A program made the translations under genes and the position numbers. A stretch of 64,000 bases of DNA from Thalassobius sp034670005 (lineage in GTDB: Bacteria; Pseudomonadota; Alphaproteobacteria; Rhodobacterales; Rhodobacteraceae), in NCBI RefSeq assembly GCF_034670005.1, contig NZ_JAXMOH010000001.1, forward strand, positions 186,001-250,000, read 5' to 3'. The notes beneath the pieces were generated by a model. The model did not search any database, was not told the origin of the DNA, and saw nothing but the letters and a program-made list of their open reading frames with translations. The stretch's first letter is position 1; every line of letters begins with the position of its first letter. Positions 1 to 7,617 of this stretch are shown one piece after another.

Positions 1-1
1 T

Positions 2-784
2 GGCGCGCCCTACAGTCAGGGCGATGTGCGGCAGTTGGCCGAATTGCTGACCGGGCTGACCTATTCGGCGCAGGACGGCACCAAGTTTCGCAAGGATTTC
101 GCCGAACCGGGGTCCGAAACCGTGTTGGGTAAAACCTATGGCGGCGATCAGCCGGGGCTGGACGATATTCGCGCCGTGCTGGAGGATCTCGCGGCGCATC
201 CGGCGACAGCTCACCATATCGCAAGCAAGCTGGCAGTCCATTTCGTGTCCGACACGCCAGATCCCGAACTGGTGCGGGTTCTGGAACAGCGCTACCGCGA
301 CACCGGCGGCGATCTGACTCAGGTTTACGACGCCTTGCTGACCCATCCCGCCGCTTGGCAGCCAGAGCCGAGCAATATCAAGCTGCCGGATGAATTCATC
401 GCCTCCACGATGCGCGCTCTGGCGATCGACCCGCAGGTTTTCAGCGCGATCGAAGATGGCGACCAGCATGAAAAACATGTGATCCGCTTGTTCCTGAAAC
501 CGCTGCAACTGATGGGACAGCCGTGGCAGGCCCCGCTGGGCCCCGATGGTTGGGCCGAAGAGGATGACGCCTGGCTGACGCCACAGGGATTGTCCGCGCG
601 GATCGACTGGGCGATGTCTGCCCCCGCCAAGATGCGCAATCCGCTGCCCGATCCACGCCACTTTGTCACCGATGCCCTGGGCCGCTGGGCACCCGAACCG
701 GTTCGTTTCGCGGCCAAGGCGGCGGAAAACCGACGGGTCGGGGTCGCCTTGATACTTGCCTCGCCCGCCTTTCAACGGAAATAG
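2..784 (+). CDS. DUF1800 family protein, C-terminal part
   Basis: The reading frame is open from the window edge, so the N-terminus lies outside; the GTG at 26 is internal. The visible start (YSQGDVRQLAELLTGLT) matches the segment that in DUF1800 proteins precedes the C-terminal half. Further motifs are HHIASKLAVHFVSDTPDPELV and a late LGRWAPEPVRFAAKAAENRR. The biochemical role of DUF1800 proteins is not established; they are usually encoded directly upstream of a DUF1501 protein, exactly as here (10 bases separate the stop from the next start), and are thought to act outside the cytoplasm. About 260 codons are present. Confidence 0.85.
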   Translation, partial: GAPYSQGDVRQLAELLTGLTYSAQDGTKFRKDFAEPGSETVLGKTYGGDQPGLDDIRAVLEDLAAHPATAHHIASKLAVHFVSDTPDPELVRVLEQRYRDTGGDLTQVYDALLTHPAAWQPEPSNIKLPDEFIASTMRALAIDPQVFSAIEDGDQHEKHVIRLFLKPLQLMGQPWQAPLGPDGWAEEDDAWLTPQGLSARIDWAMSAPAKMRNPLPDPRHFVTDALGRWAPEPVRFAAKAAENRRVGVALILASPAFQRK

Positions 785-794
785 GAGCCAGCCC

Positions 795-2030
795 ATGACC
801 GTATCGCTGTCGCGCCGCGCCTTTCTGACCCGATCCGCGATCCTTGGCTGCTCGGCGGCGGCCAGCCCGCTACTGACACCGATCAGCCTGGCCGCAGCCC
901 CCTGGGATCAGCGGCTGGTGGTCATCATCCTGCGCGGGGCGATGGATGGGCTGGACGTGGTGCAGCCCTATGGCGATCCGTCCTTTCCCGGGTTGCGCCG
1001 GACCCTGTCCGCAGGGCCGGCCGCCGGAGCACTGGATCTGGATGGATTTTTCGCCCTGCATCCCGCGCTGGCACCGCTCTATCCGCTGTGGCAGGCCAAT
1101 GATCTGGGCTTCGTTCACGCGGTGTCCACCCCTTACCGCGACAAGCGCAGCCATTTCGACGGTCAGGACCTGCTCGAAGCAGGCACCGCCACTCTGGGTT
1201 CAGCGGCTGGGCGCGATGGTTGGCTGAACCGGCTGCTGCAAAGCGTGCCGGGGATCGAGGCGGAAACCGCCTATTCGATAGGACATGACAACATGTTGCT
1301 GCTGACGGGTGCGGCGCCGGTGGCGAACTGGTCGCCCGACATCAGTCTCGGGCTGAGCCCGCAAGCGGTGCGGCTGGCCGAACTGGTCATGCATGATGAT
1401 CCGCTGTTCCGCGATGCCTTTGCCGAGGCACAGATGCTGTCGGGATCGATGCAGATGATGGAAGAAAACACCATGATGGCAGGCGGCGAAATGTCTGGCA
1501 TGGCCACGATGACCCAGCCCCCAAAGGGCAAGGCGAAGGGGATAGATCTGATCGCCGAATTCACCGCCAAGCGGCTGAAGGCCGACACAAGGATCGCGGC
1601 GTTTTCCATCGGCGGATGGGATACCCATGACGGACAGCAACGGGCGCTGCCGCGCGCACTGGGCCAACTCTCGCAAGCGATCCTGACACTAAAGGCGGAA
1701 CTCGGGCCACACTGGAAAAAAACCACGGTTCTGGCGATGACCGAATTTGGCCGCACGGTGCGGGAAAACGGCACCAGGGGAACCGATCATGGCACCGGTG
1801 GGGCGATGTTGCTGGCCGGGGGAGCGGTGCGCGGCGGCAGGGTCTATGGCGACTGGCCGGGGCTGAGCGAAGCGGATCTCTATAACCGCCGCGACCTGAT
1901 GCCGACGCGTGATGTACGCGCCTATGCCGCTTGGGCGATGCGTGGACTGTACGGAATCCAGCGGTCCGTACTGGAACAGACGGTGTTTCCGGGGGTGGAT
2001 ATGGACTCGGATCCGGGGATTTTGCGCTAG
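795..2030 (+). CDS. DUF1501 domain protein with Tat-type signal
   Basis: A 411-residue protein. The start at 795 is chosen over the upstream in-frame codon at 756 because it follows AGGAGCC and opens with a twin-arginine leader (SRRAFLTRSAIL, then a small-residue stretch ending LAAAP). This suggests folded export through Tat. The body has the sulfatase-like layout of DUF1501 proteins: LVVIILRGAMDGLDVVQPYG near the mature N-terminus, a DKRSHFDGQDLLE block, FSIGGWDTHDGQQ, and TEFGRTVRENGTRGTDHGTG near the C-terminus. There is a Met-rich acidic stretch around residues 225-245 (QMMEENTMMAGGEMSGM). Cotranscribed with the upstream DUF1800 gene. Enzymatic activity is unproven for the family. Confidence 0.88.
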   Translation: MTVSLSRRAFLTRSAILGCSAAASPLLTPISLAAAPWDQRLVVIILRGAMDGLDVVQPYGDPSFPGLRRTLSAGPAAGALDLDGFFALHPALAPLYPLWQANDLGFVHAVSTPYRDKRSHFDGQDLLEAGTATLGSAAGRDGWLNRLLQSVPGIEAETAYSIGHDNMLLLTGAAPVANWSPDISLGLSPQAVRLAELVMHDDPLFRDAFAEAQMLSGSMQMMEENTMMAGGEMSGMATMTQPPKGKAKGIDLIAEFTAKRLKADTRIAAFSIGGWDTHDGQQRALPRALGQLSQAILTLKAELGPHWKKTTVLAMTEFGRTVRENGTRGTDHGTGGAMLLAGGAVRGGRVYGDWPGLSEADLYNRRDLMPTRDVRAYAAWAMRGLYGIQRSVLEQTVFPGVDMDSDPGILR

Positions 2031-2144
2031 TTCAGACTTCCGCTTGTGCGCCTGACATGGCGACGATTGCGGAATTGCCAGGAAAAACACGGCTGAAGAG
2101 TGTTTCCAGCGGCACGGCTAAAAATGGCAAAACATGACTGCAAA

Positions 2145-2164
2145 ATGCAAGTATACTATTGCAT
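2145..2164. promoter_or_regulatory. inverted repeat upstream of small ORF/chemoreceptor
   Basis: ATGCAA (2145-2150) and TTGCAT (2159-2164) are perfect 6-base arms around a centre containing the palindrome GTATAC. The repeat sits in an AT-richer stretch 65 bases before the small gene at 2229, a plausible operator position. No regulator can be named. Confidence 0.3.
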
Positions 2165-2228
2165 GTCGGGCAATACGCATTCGTAGCGTGTCGAAAAACG
2201 GCTCTGTTTTTCTGCTATATTCGATTCC

Positions 2229-2531
2229 ATGGTAAAAGTGCATCCTTTTCCTTTGCTGGCTATCGGCCTGTTCGCAAGCTTCGGCACGGAGTTTGCGGCC
2301 TTTGCTATGAGCCCGTCCGGCCAAAGCGGCGATCCGGTGCTTGTCATCGCCCCGCCTTGGAAAGGTGGGCCGCAAGCCGTCGTCGCCGAAGCAGGCGGCT
2401 GGGTTGTCAGCCCGGTGAACGCGCCGATGTCGGTGCTTGCAACCGGGGCTTCGCAGGATGCCTTCAAGTCAGCCGGTGCATGGTTCCTTCTGGACCCGGG
2501 CGCCCTTAGTTTTTTTTGTGGCACAGGGTAA
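2229..2531 (+). CDS. small hypothetical protein, possible signal anchor
   Basis: A 100-residue ORF that starts with a basic residue and a hydrophobic run (HPFPLLAIGLFASFGTEFAAFAM), then a Gly/Ala/Val-rich body (DPVLVIAPPWKGG, AGGWVVSPVNAP). It could be a membrane-anchored or exported protein of unknown function. It ends 5 bases before the chemoreceptor start, so the two are probably cotranscribed and perhaps functionally linked. I do not recognise the family by name. The CDS looks real from its spacing, composition and lack of a better frame on either strand. Confidence 0.6.
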   Translation: MVKVHPFPLLAIGLFASFGTEFAAFAMSPSGQSGDPVLVIAPPWKGGPQAVVAEAGGWVVSPVNAPMSVLATGASQDAFKSAGAWFLLDPGALSFFCGTG

Positions 2532-2536
2532 ATGTT

Positions 2537-3859
2537 ATGACCAAAAAAGATATCTCCTCCGACGTGATCCGCTCGACCAAAGTGGCCCGCGCAGTCGCTA
2601 TAGGCATGATGCCCTTTCCACCACTTGCCGCGATCATAATTGGCGGTCCCCTTTCAACGGTGCTGACGACCGCTGTCATATTCGGCCTGATGGCGTTGAT
2701 CGTTCCAAAGGTGGATGCCAAATCACAACCCTCGATTCTGGCGGTTGCGCTAATTGGGCAATGTATCGCCTTTACAGCGGCCTTTGCCGGACATGCCTGG
2801 CAGATCGACACCCATATGACCTTCTTCGCGGTGTTGGCCATCGTCGCCACCATGTCCGATATCAAGGCCCTGCTGCTGGCCGTCGTTGTTACGGCCGCGC
2901 ATCACTTGCTGCTTGGGGTATTCCTGCCGGCGCTGGTGTTCCCTGAATCGGCATTGCTCGCTACCATCGAACGGGTCCTGTTCCATGCTGCCATCGTCGT
3001 GCTCGAAGCCTCCGTGCTGCTTTGGTCGATGATCCTGAGCCAAAAAGCGCGGCGGGAAATCGAAGAAACCCGCGAAACCGCTGCCCAAAGCGCCGCCGCT
3101 GCGAAGGCAGCCCAGCAAGAGGCCGAACAGGCACGGGAGCTGGCCATCGCCGCCGCCGACCGTACCCGCCGGGAAGGTCAGCGCGCGGCCGTCGCGGTCG
3201 AACAGGTATCGGTCGCGGCCAGTGCTGCTGCGGAAAGCGCTGCCAATGCGCGGGGTCTGGTTGCCACCGCCAAGGACGATGCAGAAAAGAACAGCGAAGT
3301 GGTGAACCGCACCCGGACCGCCATGGAGGCGATCGAGGAATCGTCCTCGAAGGTCGTCAATATCGTGGGCGTCATCGACGATATCGCACGGCAAACCGAT
3401 TTGCTGGCATTGAACGCGGCGGTCGAATCCGCGCGGGCAGGCGACGCCGGTCGTGGCTTCGCGGTCGTGGCCAGCGAAGTCAGAAAGCTGGCACAGCGGT
3501 CGGCGGATGCTGCCAAGGAAATCCGCAGCCTTGTCGCCACATCGTCGCAGCAAGTGGCCCAAGGGGTCGATCTCGTCGGCGAGACCGGTCAGGCCCTGTC
3601 GCGCATCGTGACATCGGTATCCGACCTGAACGAGCTGATGGTCGATATCGCCACAGGCGCCGCCAGTCAGGCGGAGGGTCTGGAACAAGTGAATGTCGCG
3701 ATCACCCGCATCGACAATATCGACAGCAACGACATTGGCGATGATTATGAAACGTCGTCGGAACTGCCGCCTGCTCGGTTCGATCTGAACCTCGAAGACG
3801 GATCTGACGACAGCGCGTCTGAAGAGGTGGATTTCAAACCGGAAGGCAAGGCCGCCTGA
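2537..3859 (+). CDS. methyl-accepting chemotaxis protein, polytopic membrane sensor
   Basis: A 440-residue chemoreceptor-type signal transducer. The ATG at 2537 is preferred to the TTG at 2516, which overlaps the previous gene. Residues about 15-175 form roughly six hydrophobic segments with short loops and no large periplasmic domain. A coiled-coil Ala/Glu/Gln-rich stretch (about 175-225) follows, then the cytoplasmic signalling domain with the highly conserved hairpin tip (DDIARQTDLLALNAAVESAR, then AGDAGRGFAVVASEVRKLAQ). No HAMP domain is obvious and the C-terminus is acidic, without a CheR-binding pentapeptide of the enteric type. It probably couples a membrane-embedded signal to CheA/CheW; none of those genes is nearby. 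Ligand unknown. Confidence 0.88.
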   Translation: MTKKDISSDVIRSTKVARAVAIGMMPFPPLAAIIIGGPLSTVLTTAVIFGLMALIVPKVDAKSQPSILAVALIGQCIAFTAAFAGHAWQIDTHMTFFAVLAIVATMSDIKALLLAVVVTAAHHLLLGVFLPALVFPESALLATIERVLFHAAIVVLEASVLLWSMILSQKARREIEETRETAAQSAAAAKAAQQEAEQARELAIAAADRTRREGQRAAVAVEQVSVAASAAAESAANARGLVATAKDDAEKNSEVVNRTRTAMEAIEESSSKVVNIVGVIDDIARQTDLLALNAAVESARAGDAGRGFAVVASEVRKLAQRSADAAKEIRSLVATSSQQVAQGVDLVGETGQALSRIVTSVSDLNELMVDIATGAASQAEGLEQVNVAITRIDNIDSNDIGDDYETSSELPPARFDLNLEDGSDDSASEEVDFKPEGKAA

Positions 3860-3900
3860 TCAGATCCGGCGACACCGTCAAATGACCACCCCGCACAAAC

Positions 3901-3932
3901 AAAAAGCCCCGCCAATGGCGGGGCTTTCTTTT
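3901..3932. terminator. bidirectional Rho-independent terminator
   Basis: Perfect 8-base GC stem (GCCCCGCC 3906-3913, loop AAT, GGCGGGGC 3917-3924) flanked by A-rich and T-rich tracts on the two sides. It lies between the convergent chemoreceptor and rpmE genes and can serve both. Confidence 0.85.
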
Positions 3933-3950
3933 CGTCGGTCAGGAGAGAGC

Positions 3951-4172
3951 TTAGAAGCCCAGACCTGCATATTTGTTCTTGAACTTCGACACGCGGCCAC
4001 CAGCGTCCAGCAGGCGCGAAGTGCCGCCGGTCCATGCCGGGTGAACGGTCGGATCGATATCCAGCGCCAGAGTGTCGCCCTCGGCGCCCCAGGTCGAGCG
4101 CATGGTCAACATCGTGCCGTCGGTCATCTTCACTTCGATGAAGTGATATTCGGGGTGAATGCCTTCTTTCAT
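3951..4172 (-). CDS. rpmE: 50S ribosomal protein L31
   Basis: A 73-residue protein of normal L31 length, beginning MKEGIHPEYHFIEVKMTDG and ending with the typical KFKNKYAGLGF tail; HPAWTG is also characteristic. It lacks the CXXC zinc motif, so it belongs to the zinc-independent (C-minus) type, which suits growth at low zinc. It lies 11 bases after rplS on the same strand and is the last gene before the terminator at 3901-3932, so it is the end of a ribosomal operon. Confidence 0.95.
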   Translation of the reverse strand: MKEGIHPEYHFIEVKMTDGTMLTMRSTWGAEGDTLALDIDPTVHPAWTGGTSRLLDAGGRVSKFKNKYAGLGF

Positions 4173-4183
4173 CGTTCCGCTCC

Positions 4184-4567
4184 TTACGCTTCTGCGCCCG
4201 ATTTGGGCTTGTAGTTGGCAACTTCTGCGATACGGGCGGATTTACCGCGACGCTCACGCAGATAGTACAGTTTGGCGCGACGGACGCGGCCACGACGGAC
4301 AACCTCGATCGATTCGATGTTGGTCGAGTAGAGCGGGAACAAACGCTCCACGCCTTCGCCGAACGAAATCTTGCGGACGGTGAACGACCCGGCAATGCCA
4401 GAACCGTTTTTACGGCTGATGCAGACGCCTTCGTAGTTCTGCACCCGGCTGCGGGTACCTTCGGTCACTTTGTAGCCGACGCGGATGGTATCACCGGCTT
4501 TGAAATCGGGGATGGTTTTCCCCAGGGCGGCGACTTGTTCCGCCTCCAGCTGTGCGATCAGATCCAT
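4184..4567 (-). CDS. rplS: 50S ribosomal protein L19
   Basis: A 127-residue protein starting MDLIAQLEAEQVAALGKTIP, with the family motifs GDTIRVGYKVTEG, RVQNYEGVCI, FTVRKISFGEGVERLFPLYS and RRGRVRRAKLYYLRERRGKS. The frame is open further upstream, but the ATG at 4567 follows GGAG and matches the family start. L19 sits at the 30S/50S interface. The gene belongs to the conserved rimM-trmD-rplS group, although a YegP gene and a strong hairpin separate it from trmD here. Confidence 0.96.
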   Translation of the reverse strand: MDLIAQLEAEQVAALGKTIPDFKAGDTIRVGYKVTEGTRSRVQNYEGVCISRKNGSGIAGSFTVRKISFGEGVERLFPLYSTNIESIEVVRRGRVRRAKLYYLRERRGKSARIAEVANYKPKSGAEA

Positions 4568-4798
4568 CTGATCCTCTCCTATTTTGCTTGCGGTTGTCCC
4601 GCAAAGGTGATGTGCCGTCCTCAGAGCTCTTGGCCTTCGACCGGGTCCGCTTGAGCGCCCGCCAGAGTTCAGGTCGTTCTTCTTGTTCGCTATCGGGTGG
4701 TCGTTGCTGATGCCGAAGAAGCACCCCTTCCATACCCAATATGTCCGACAGCCGATTCCGGCTCCGAACGGGCGGTGTATAGGGGTGGGAGGGAACAG

Positions 4799-4839
4799 GA
4801 TCAAGGCCTTTCTGCGGCAATGGCAGAAAGGCCTTGATC
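4799..4839. terminator. perfect 17-base hairpin between yegP-like gene and rplS
   Basis: GATCAAGGCCTTTCTGC (4799-4815), a 7-base loop, and its exact reverse complement (4823-4839). It lies 12 bases beyond the stop of the minus-strand gene at 4851. There is no clear U tract on the minus strand, so it is either a non-canonical terminator or a processing/stability element separating that gene from rplS. Confidence 0.55.
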
Positions 4840-4850
4840 GGTATCTTGGA

Positions 4851-5186
4851 TCAGGCCGTCAGGTCTTTGACATCCGCGTCCGGCGCATTTTTCTTGACCG
4901 ATTCAATGCCGTTGTCGCGCCCCGAAGTGCTTTCATAGCTTTCCGAGGTGCCGATCACCTGGCCATTGGTGGCCTTGAGGTTGAACATATGCTTGCCCGC
5001 CTTGGTTTCCTTGCGTTCATACCGCGCGTCCTCGGGGGCGTTTTTCTTGACCGAAGCGATGCCATTCTCGGCGCTGGCGCGCTGCTTGTAGCCTTCACTG
5101 GCCAGAATGATTTCGCCATTGCCCGCCTTCAGACGGAACCGAAATTCCCCGGCCTTGTCGGTATAGAGTTCGAATTTACCAGCCAC
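4851..5186 (-). CDS. YegP family (DUF1508) protein, two repeats
   Basis: A 111-residue protein made of two homologous DUF1508 repeats of about 50 residues. Each has FELY/HMFNL, then a G-E/Q-I/VI beta segment, then a block containing NGI-SVKKNAP (positions near 41-50 and 92-101). This tandem form is the usual YegP arrangement. Its function is unknown; proteins of this family are small, soluble and often abundant. It stands between trmD and rplS, flanked by its own hairpin, and is probably an independent transcription unit. The start at 5186 follows AGGAG on the minus strand. Confidence 0.88.
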   Translation of the reverse strand: MAGKFELYTDKAGEFRFRLKAGNGEIILASEGYKQRASAENGIASVKKNAPEDARYERKETKAGKHMFNLKATNGQVIGTSESYESTSGRDNGIESVKKNAPDADVKDLTA

Positions 5187-5287
5187 TGCTCAATCTCCTG
5201 TAGTCAATGTCACCTGTCCGAACTATTCACCAGCGAAGGGCGGGCTGCAATATTTTGTTGAGGCAACGCGGGGCAAAGCGCTGCGCT

Positions 5288-6091
5288 TCAGCCTTTTTCC
5301 GGATGTTTCTTGCAATAGGCGTCCCACATGTCGGGGCGGCGTTGCTGGGTCAGCTTCTCGGACATCTCATGCCGCCAGTCTTCGATCTTGCCGTGATGGC
5401 CGGACATCAGCACATCGGGGATTTCCAGCCCGTTCCATTCTGCGGGGCGGGTGTATTGCGGGTGTTCCAGCAATCCGTTGGAATGGCTTTCCTCCTCGAT
5501 GCTTTCGGCATTGCCCAGAACCGACGGCAGCAGCCGCACCGTGGCGTCGATCATCGCCTGCGCCGCGATCTCGCCCCCGGTCAGGACGAAATCACCCAAC
5601 GACACCTCTTCGATGCCGTAATGGTCCAGCACCCGCTGATCGACCCCTTCGAAGCGCCCGCACAGCAGCGTCACGCCATCGCGCCCGGACCAGTCCCGCG
5701 CCATCGCCTGATCGAAGCGTCGGCCGCGCGGTGACAGGTAGATCAACGGCCCATTACCCCGCGCACGCCGCAGCGTGTGGTCGATCGCATTGCCCAGCAC
5801 ATCGGCGCGCAGCACCATGCCAGCGCCGCCACCGGCGGGCGTATCATCGACATTGCGATGCTTGCCGATCCCGAAATCACGCAGATCGGTGGTTTCCAAC
5901 TGCCACTTGCCGTCCTTCAGCGCCTTGCCGGTCAGGCTTTCGCCCAGCACGCCCGGGAAGGCCTGCGGGAACAGCGTGATGATGCGCGCGGTCCAGACAC
6001 CGGCAAGGGTCGGTGACGGGGTCATCAACTGCCGGGGTGTCACCGACAGTTTGATAGATTTGCGGCCATGGGATTTGGGTGTGTCAGTCAT
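5288..6091 (-). CDS. trmD: tRNA (guanine37-N1)-methyltransferase
   Basis: A 267-residue TrmD that methylates G37 of tRNAs with a G at position 36, using S-adenosylmethionine, to prevent frameshifting. The catalytic core begins at WTARIITLFPQAFPG after an N-terminal extension of about 30 residues that I recall from Rhodobacteraceae homologues. Knot-region motifs are GGGAGMVLRADVL, LLCGRFEGVDQRV and SLGDFVLTGGEIAAQAMIDA; the C-terminal part has LLEHPQYTRPAEWNG and PDVLMSGHHGKIEDWR. It lies 39 bases downstream of the sulfotransferase-like gene and is part of the rimM operon. Confidence 0.96.
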   Translation of the reverse strand: MTDTPKSHGRKSIKLSVTPRQLMTPSPTLAGVWTARIITLFPQAFPGVLGESLTGKALKDGKWQLETTDLRDFGIGKHRNVDDTPAGGGAGMVLRADVLGNAIDHTLRRARGNGPLIYLSPRGRRFDQAMARDWSGRDGVTLLCGRFEGVDQRVLDHYGIEEVSLGDFVLTGGEIAAQAMIDATVRLLPSVLGNAESIEEESHSNGLLEHPQYTRPAEWNGLEIPDVLMSGHHGKIEDWRHEMSEKLTQQRRPDMWDAYCKKHPEKG

Positions 6092-6130
6092 AGCGCGATC
6101 CTAGCGGGTTCGGTTGGCTTTCGACAACCC

Positions 6131-6940
6131 TCAATCAAGCTGACGGCGATAGCTGTCGATCATCTTTTCCTTGACCTTGCGCAGCTCGGTCTTGGACTTT
6201 CCCGACCGGTTGAGTGCCAGAAATTCCGCTTCGAGGTCCTTGGTCTGACCGACATTTTCCCGTTTCGCTTCGGGCAATGTATCCTGCACCGCCTCGGGCA
6301 CGCAGATCAGGTCAAGCACCATCCCCGCAGGGCCATGGCGGTGACCTGCGTAATCTTCCAGCGCGATAATATGAGTTTTGCAGGGCCGCAATCCGTTGGC
6401 AATGCGATGGGCTTCGGCGGTGGGATTGGGCAGGCCGGGAAACTGGGCGAGGAAATCCTCATAGCTTTCGGTCAGATGGATCGACCGCAACAGATGCCCA
6501 TAGACCGAGCGCAGCCATCTGTCCGTTGCCCGCGTGGTCAGCAGAAACTCGATTTCGACCTCGGGACCAAACCGCCGGCGCAATTCACGGATGATTTCGC
6601 GGCCGATCGGCACCGCCGAATGCGCGTAATCATGGATCACCCGACCGCGCCAATCACGGTGCCCCGGCATCGTCCCGGCCAGCGTTTCGCGCGAAATGAA
6701 AATCACCGGGTCGTCGGGAATACCGGCCAGAAAACGGCGAAAGGCCCGGCGAAACATGATCCGGCGATGCCAGAACGGTTTTTGCGCGTATTTGCGGGCA
6801 TGGGTTCCGGCGGCAATGAAATCGTTCTTGCCGTAATAGGTCATGTAGGGTTTCAGCGATTTGCGCAGCCGGATCAACTGCTGCTGCAGGCTGGTGGTGC
6901 CGGTTTTGTGAAACCCGGCATGGACGATGACCTTCGTCAT
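6131..6940 (-). CDS. sulfotransferase-like P-loop protein
   Basis: A 269-residue protein with an N-terminal phosphosulfate-binding loop (HAGFHKTGTTSLQQQ, residues about 7-21) typical of PAPS-dependent sulfotransferases and related P-loop proteins. A later block (FLLTTRATDRWLRSVYGHLLR, centred near residue 145) resembles the 3'-phosphate binding region. Its start overlaps the rimM stop by four bases (ATGA), implying translational coupling, and it precedes trmD, so it sits inside a translation operon. The acceptor substrate is unknown; a carbohydrate, lipid or tRNA-related role would all be guesses. Confidence 0.72.
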   Translation of the reverse strand: MTKVIVHAGFHKTGTTSLQQQLIRLRKSLKPYMTYYGKNDFIAAGTHARKYAQKPFWHRRIMFRRAFRRFLAGIPDDPVIFISRETLAGTMPGHRDWRGRVIHDYAHSAVPIGREIIRELRRRFGPEVEIEFLLTTRATDRWLRSVYGHLLRSIHLTESYEDFLAQFPGLPNPTAEAHRIANGLRPCKTHIIALEDYAGHRHGPAGMVLDLICVPEAVQDTLPEAKRENVGQTKDLEAEFLALNRSGKSKTELRKVKEKMIDSYRRQLD

Positions 6941-7455
6941 TCGGGGAACAACCCGTCGGGCGGATCGGCAATGACCCGGCCCCGGTCCAGATCGACGGTT
7001 GGCACCGCCTCCAGCGTGAAAGGCAGAAGCACCGAAGATTTCAGCCCCGGACCGTGGATTTCCAGCAGATCGCCCGCACCGTGGTTGAGCACCGATTTGA
7101 TCTCTCCCAGCTTGGTGCCGCCGGTATCGACCACTTCCAACCCGATCAGGTCGGTGTGGTAGAATTCGTCGTCGGGCAGCGACGGCAAACGGTCGCGCGG
7201 GACATACAGCTTGACCCCTTTCAGCGCATCGGCCTGTTCCTTGGTACTGACCGAGGTCAGCCGCACCGACAGCCCGTTCTTGATTTGGTGCAGGATGCCG
7301 ACCTCGAAACTCTGACTGCCGTCCTCGGTGATCAGAGGGTTATAATCTTCGATCGCTTCGGGATCGGCGGTATAGCTTTTCAGGCGCACTTCGCCGCGCA
7401 CGCCAAATGCGCCCGCAATGGCGCCGACACAGATCAGATCGTCAGGTTTCGTCAT
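6937..7455 (-). CDS. rimM: 16S rRNA processing protein RimM
   Basis: A 172-residue RimM, an assembly factor that binds ribosomal protein S19 and matures the 30S head. The N-terminal domain opens ICVGAIAGAFGVRGEVRLKS; the PRC-barrel C-terminal part contains FYHTDLIGLEVVDTGGTKLG and LLEIHGPGLKSSVLLPFT. In many proteobacteria rpsP lies directly upstream; it is not present here, and the next upstream gene is an MFS transporter 163 bases away. First gene of the rimM - sulfotransferase-like - trmD run. Confidence 0.95.
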   Translation of the reverse strand: MTKPDDLICVGAIAGAFGVRGEVRLKSYTADPEAIEDYNPLITEDGSQSFEVGILHQIKNGLSVRLTSVSTKEQADALKGVKLYVPRDRLPSLPDDEFYHTDLIGLEVVDTGGTKLGEIKSVLNHGAGDLLEIHGPGLKSSVLLPFTLEAVPTVDLDRGRVIADPPDGLFPE

Positions 7456-7506
7456 GACCCCGGATGTCCTTTATAAGTCTGTCCCGGTGATACCGCGTTG
7501 CTGGTG

Positions 7507-7530
7507 CGGGGGCAATTCGGCTGTTGCCCC
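7507..7530. terminator. hairpin between MFS gene and rimM
   Basis: GGGGGCAA and TTGCCCCC form a perfect 8-base stem with an 8-base loop in the gap downstream of the minus-strand MFS gene. There is no U tract on the minus strand, so termination is possible but unproven. Confidence 0.4.
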
Positions 7531-7617
7531 CCTTCCTCGCGGATCATGACGCTCAGCGCGGCACCGGCTGTGTTTGACAGAGGATACGCAAATTCAGACC
7601 ACCGTTTCGAACACGGT

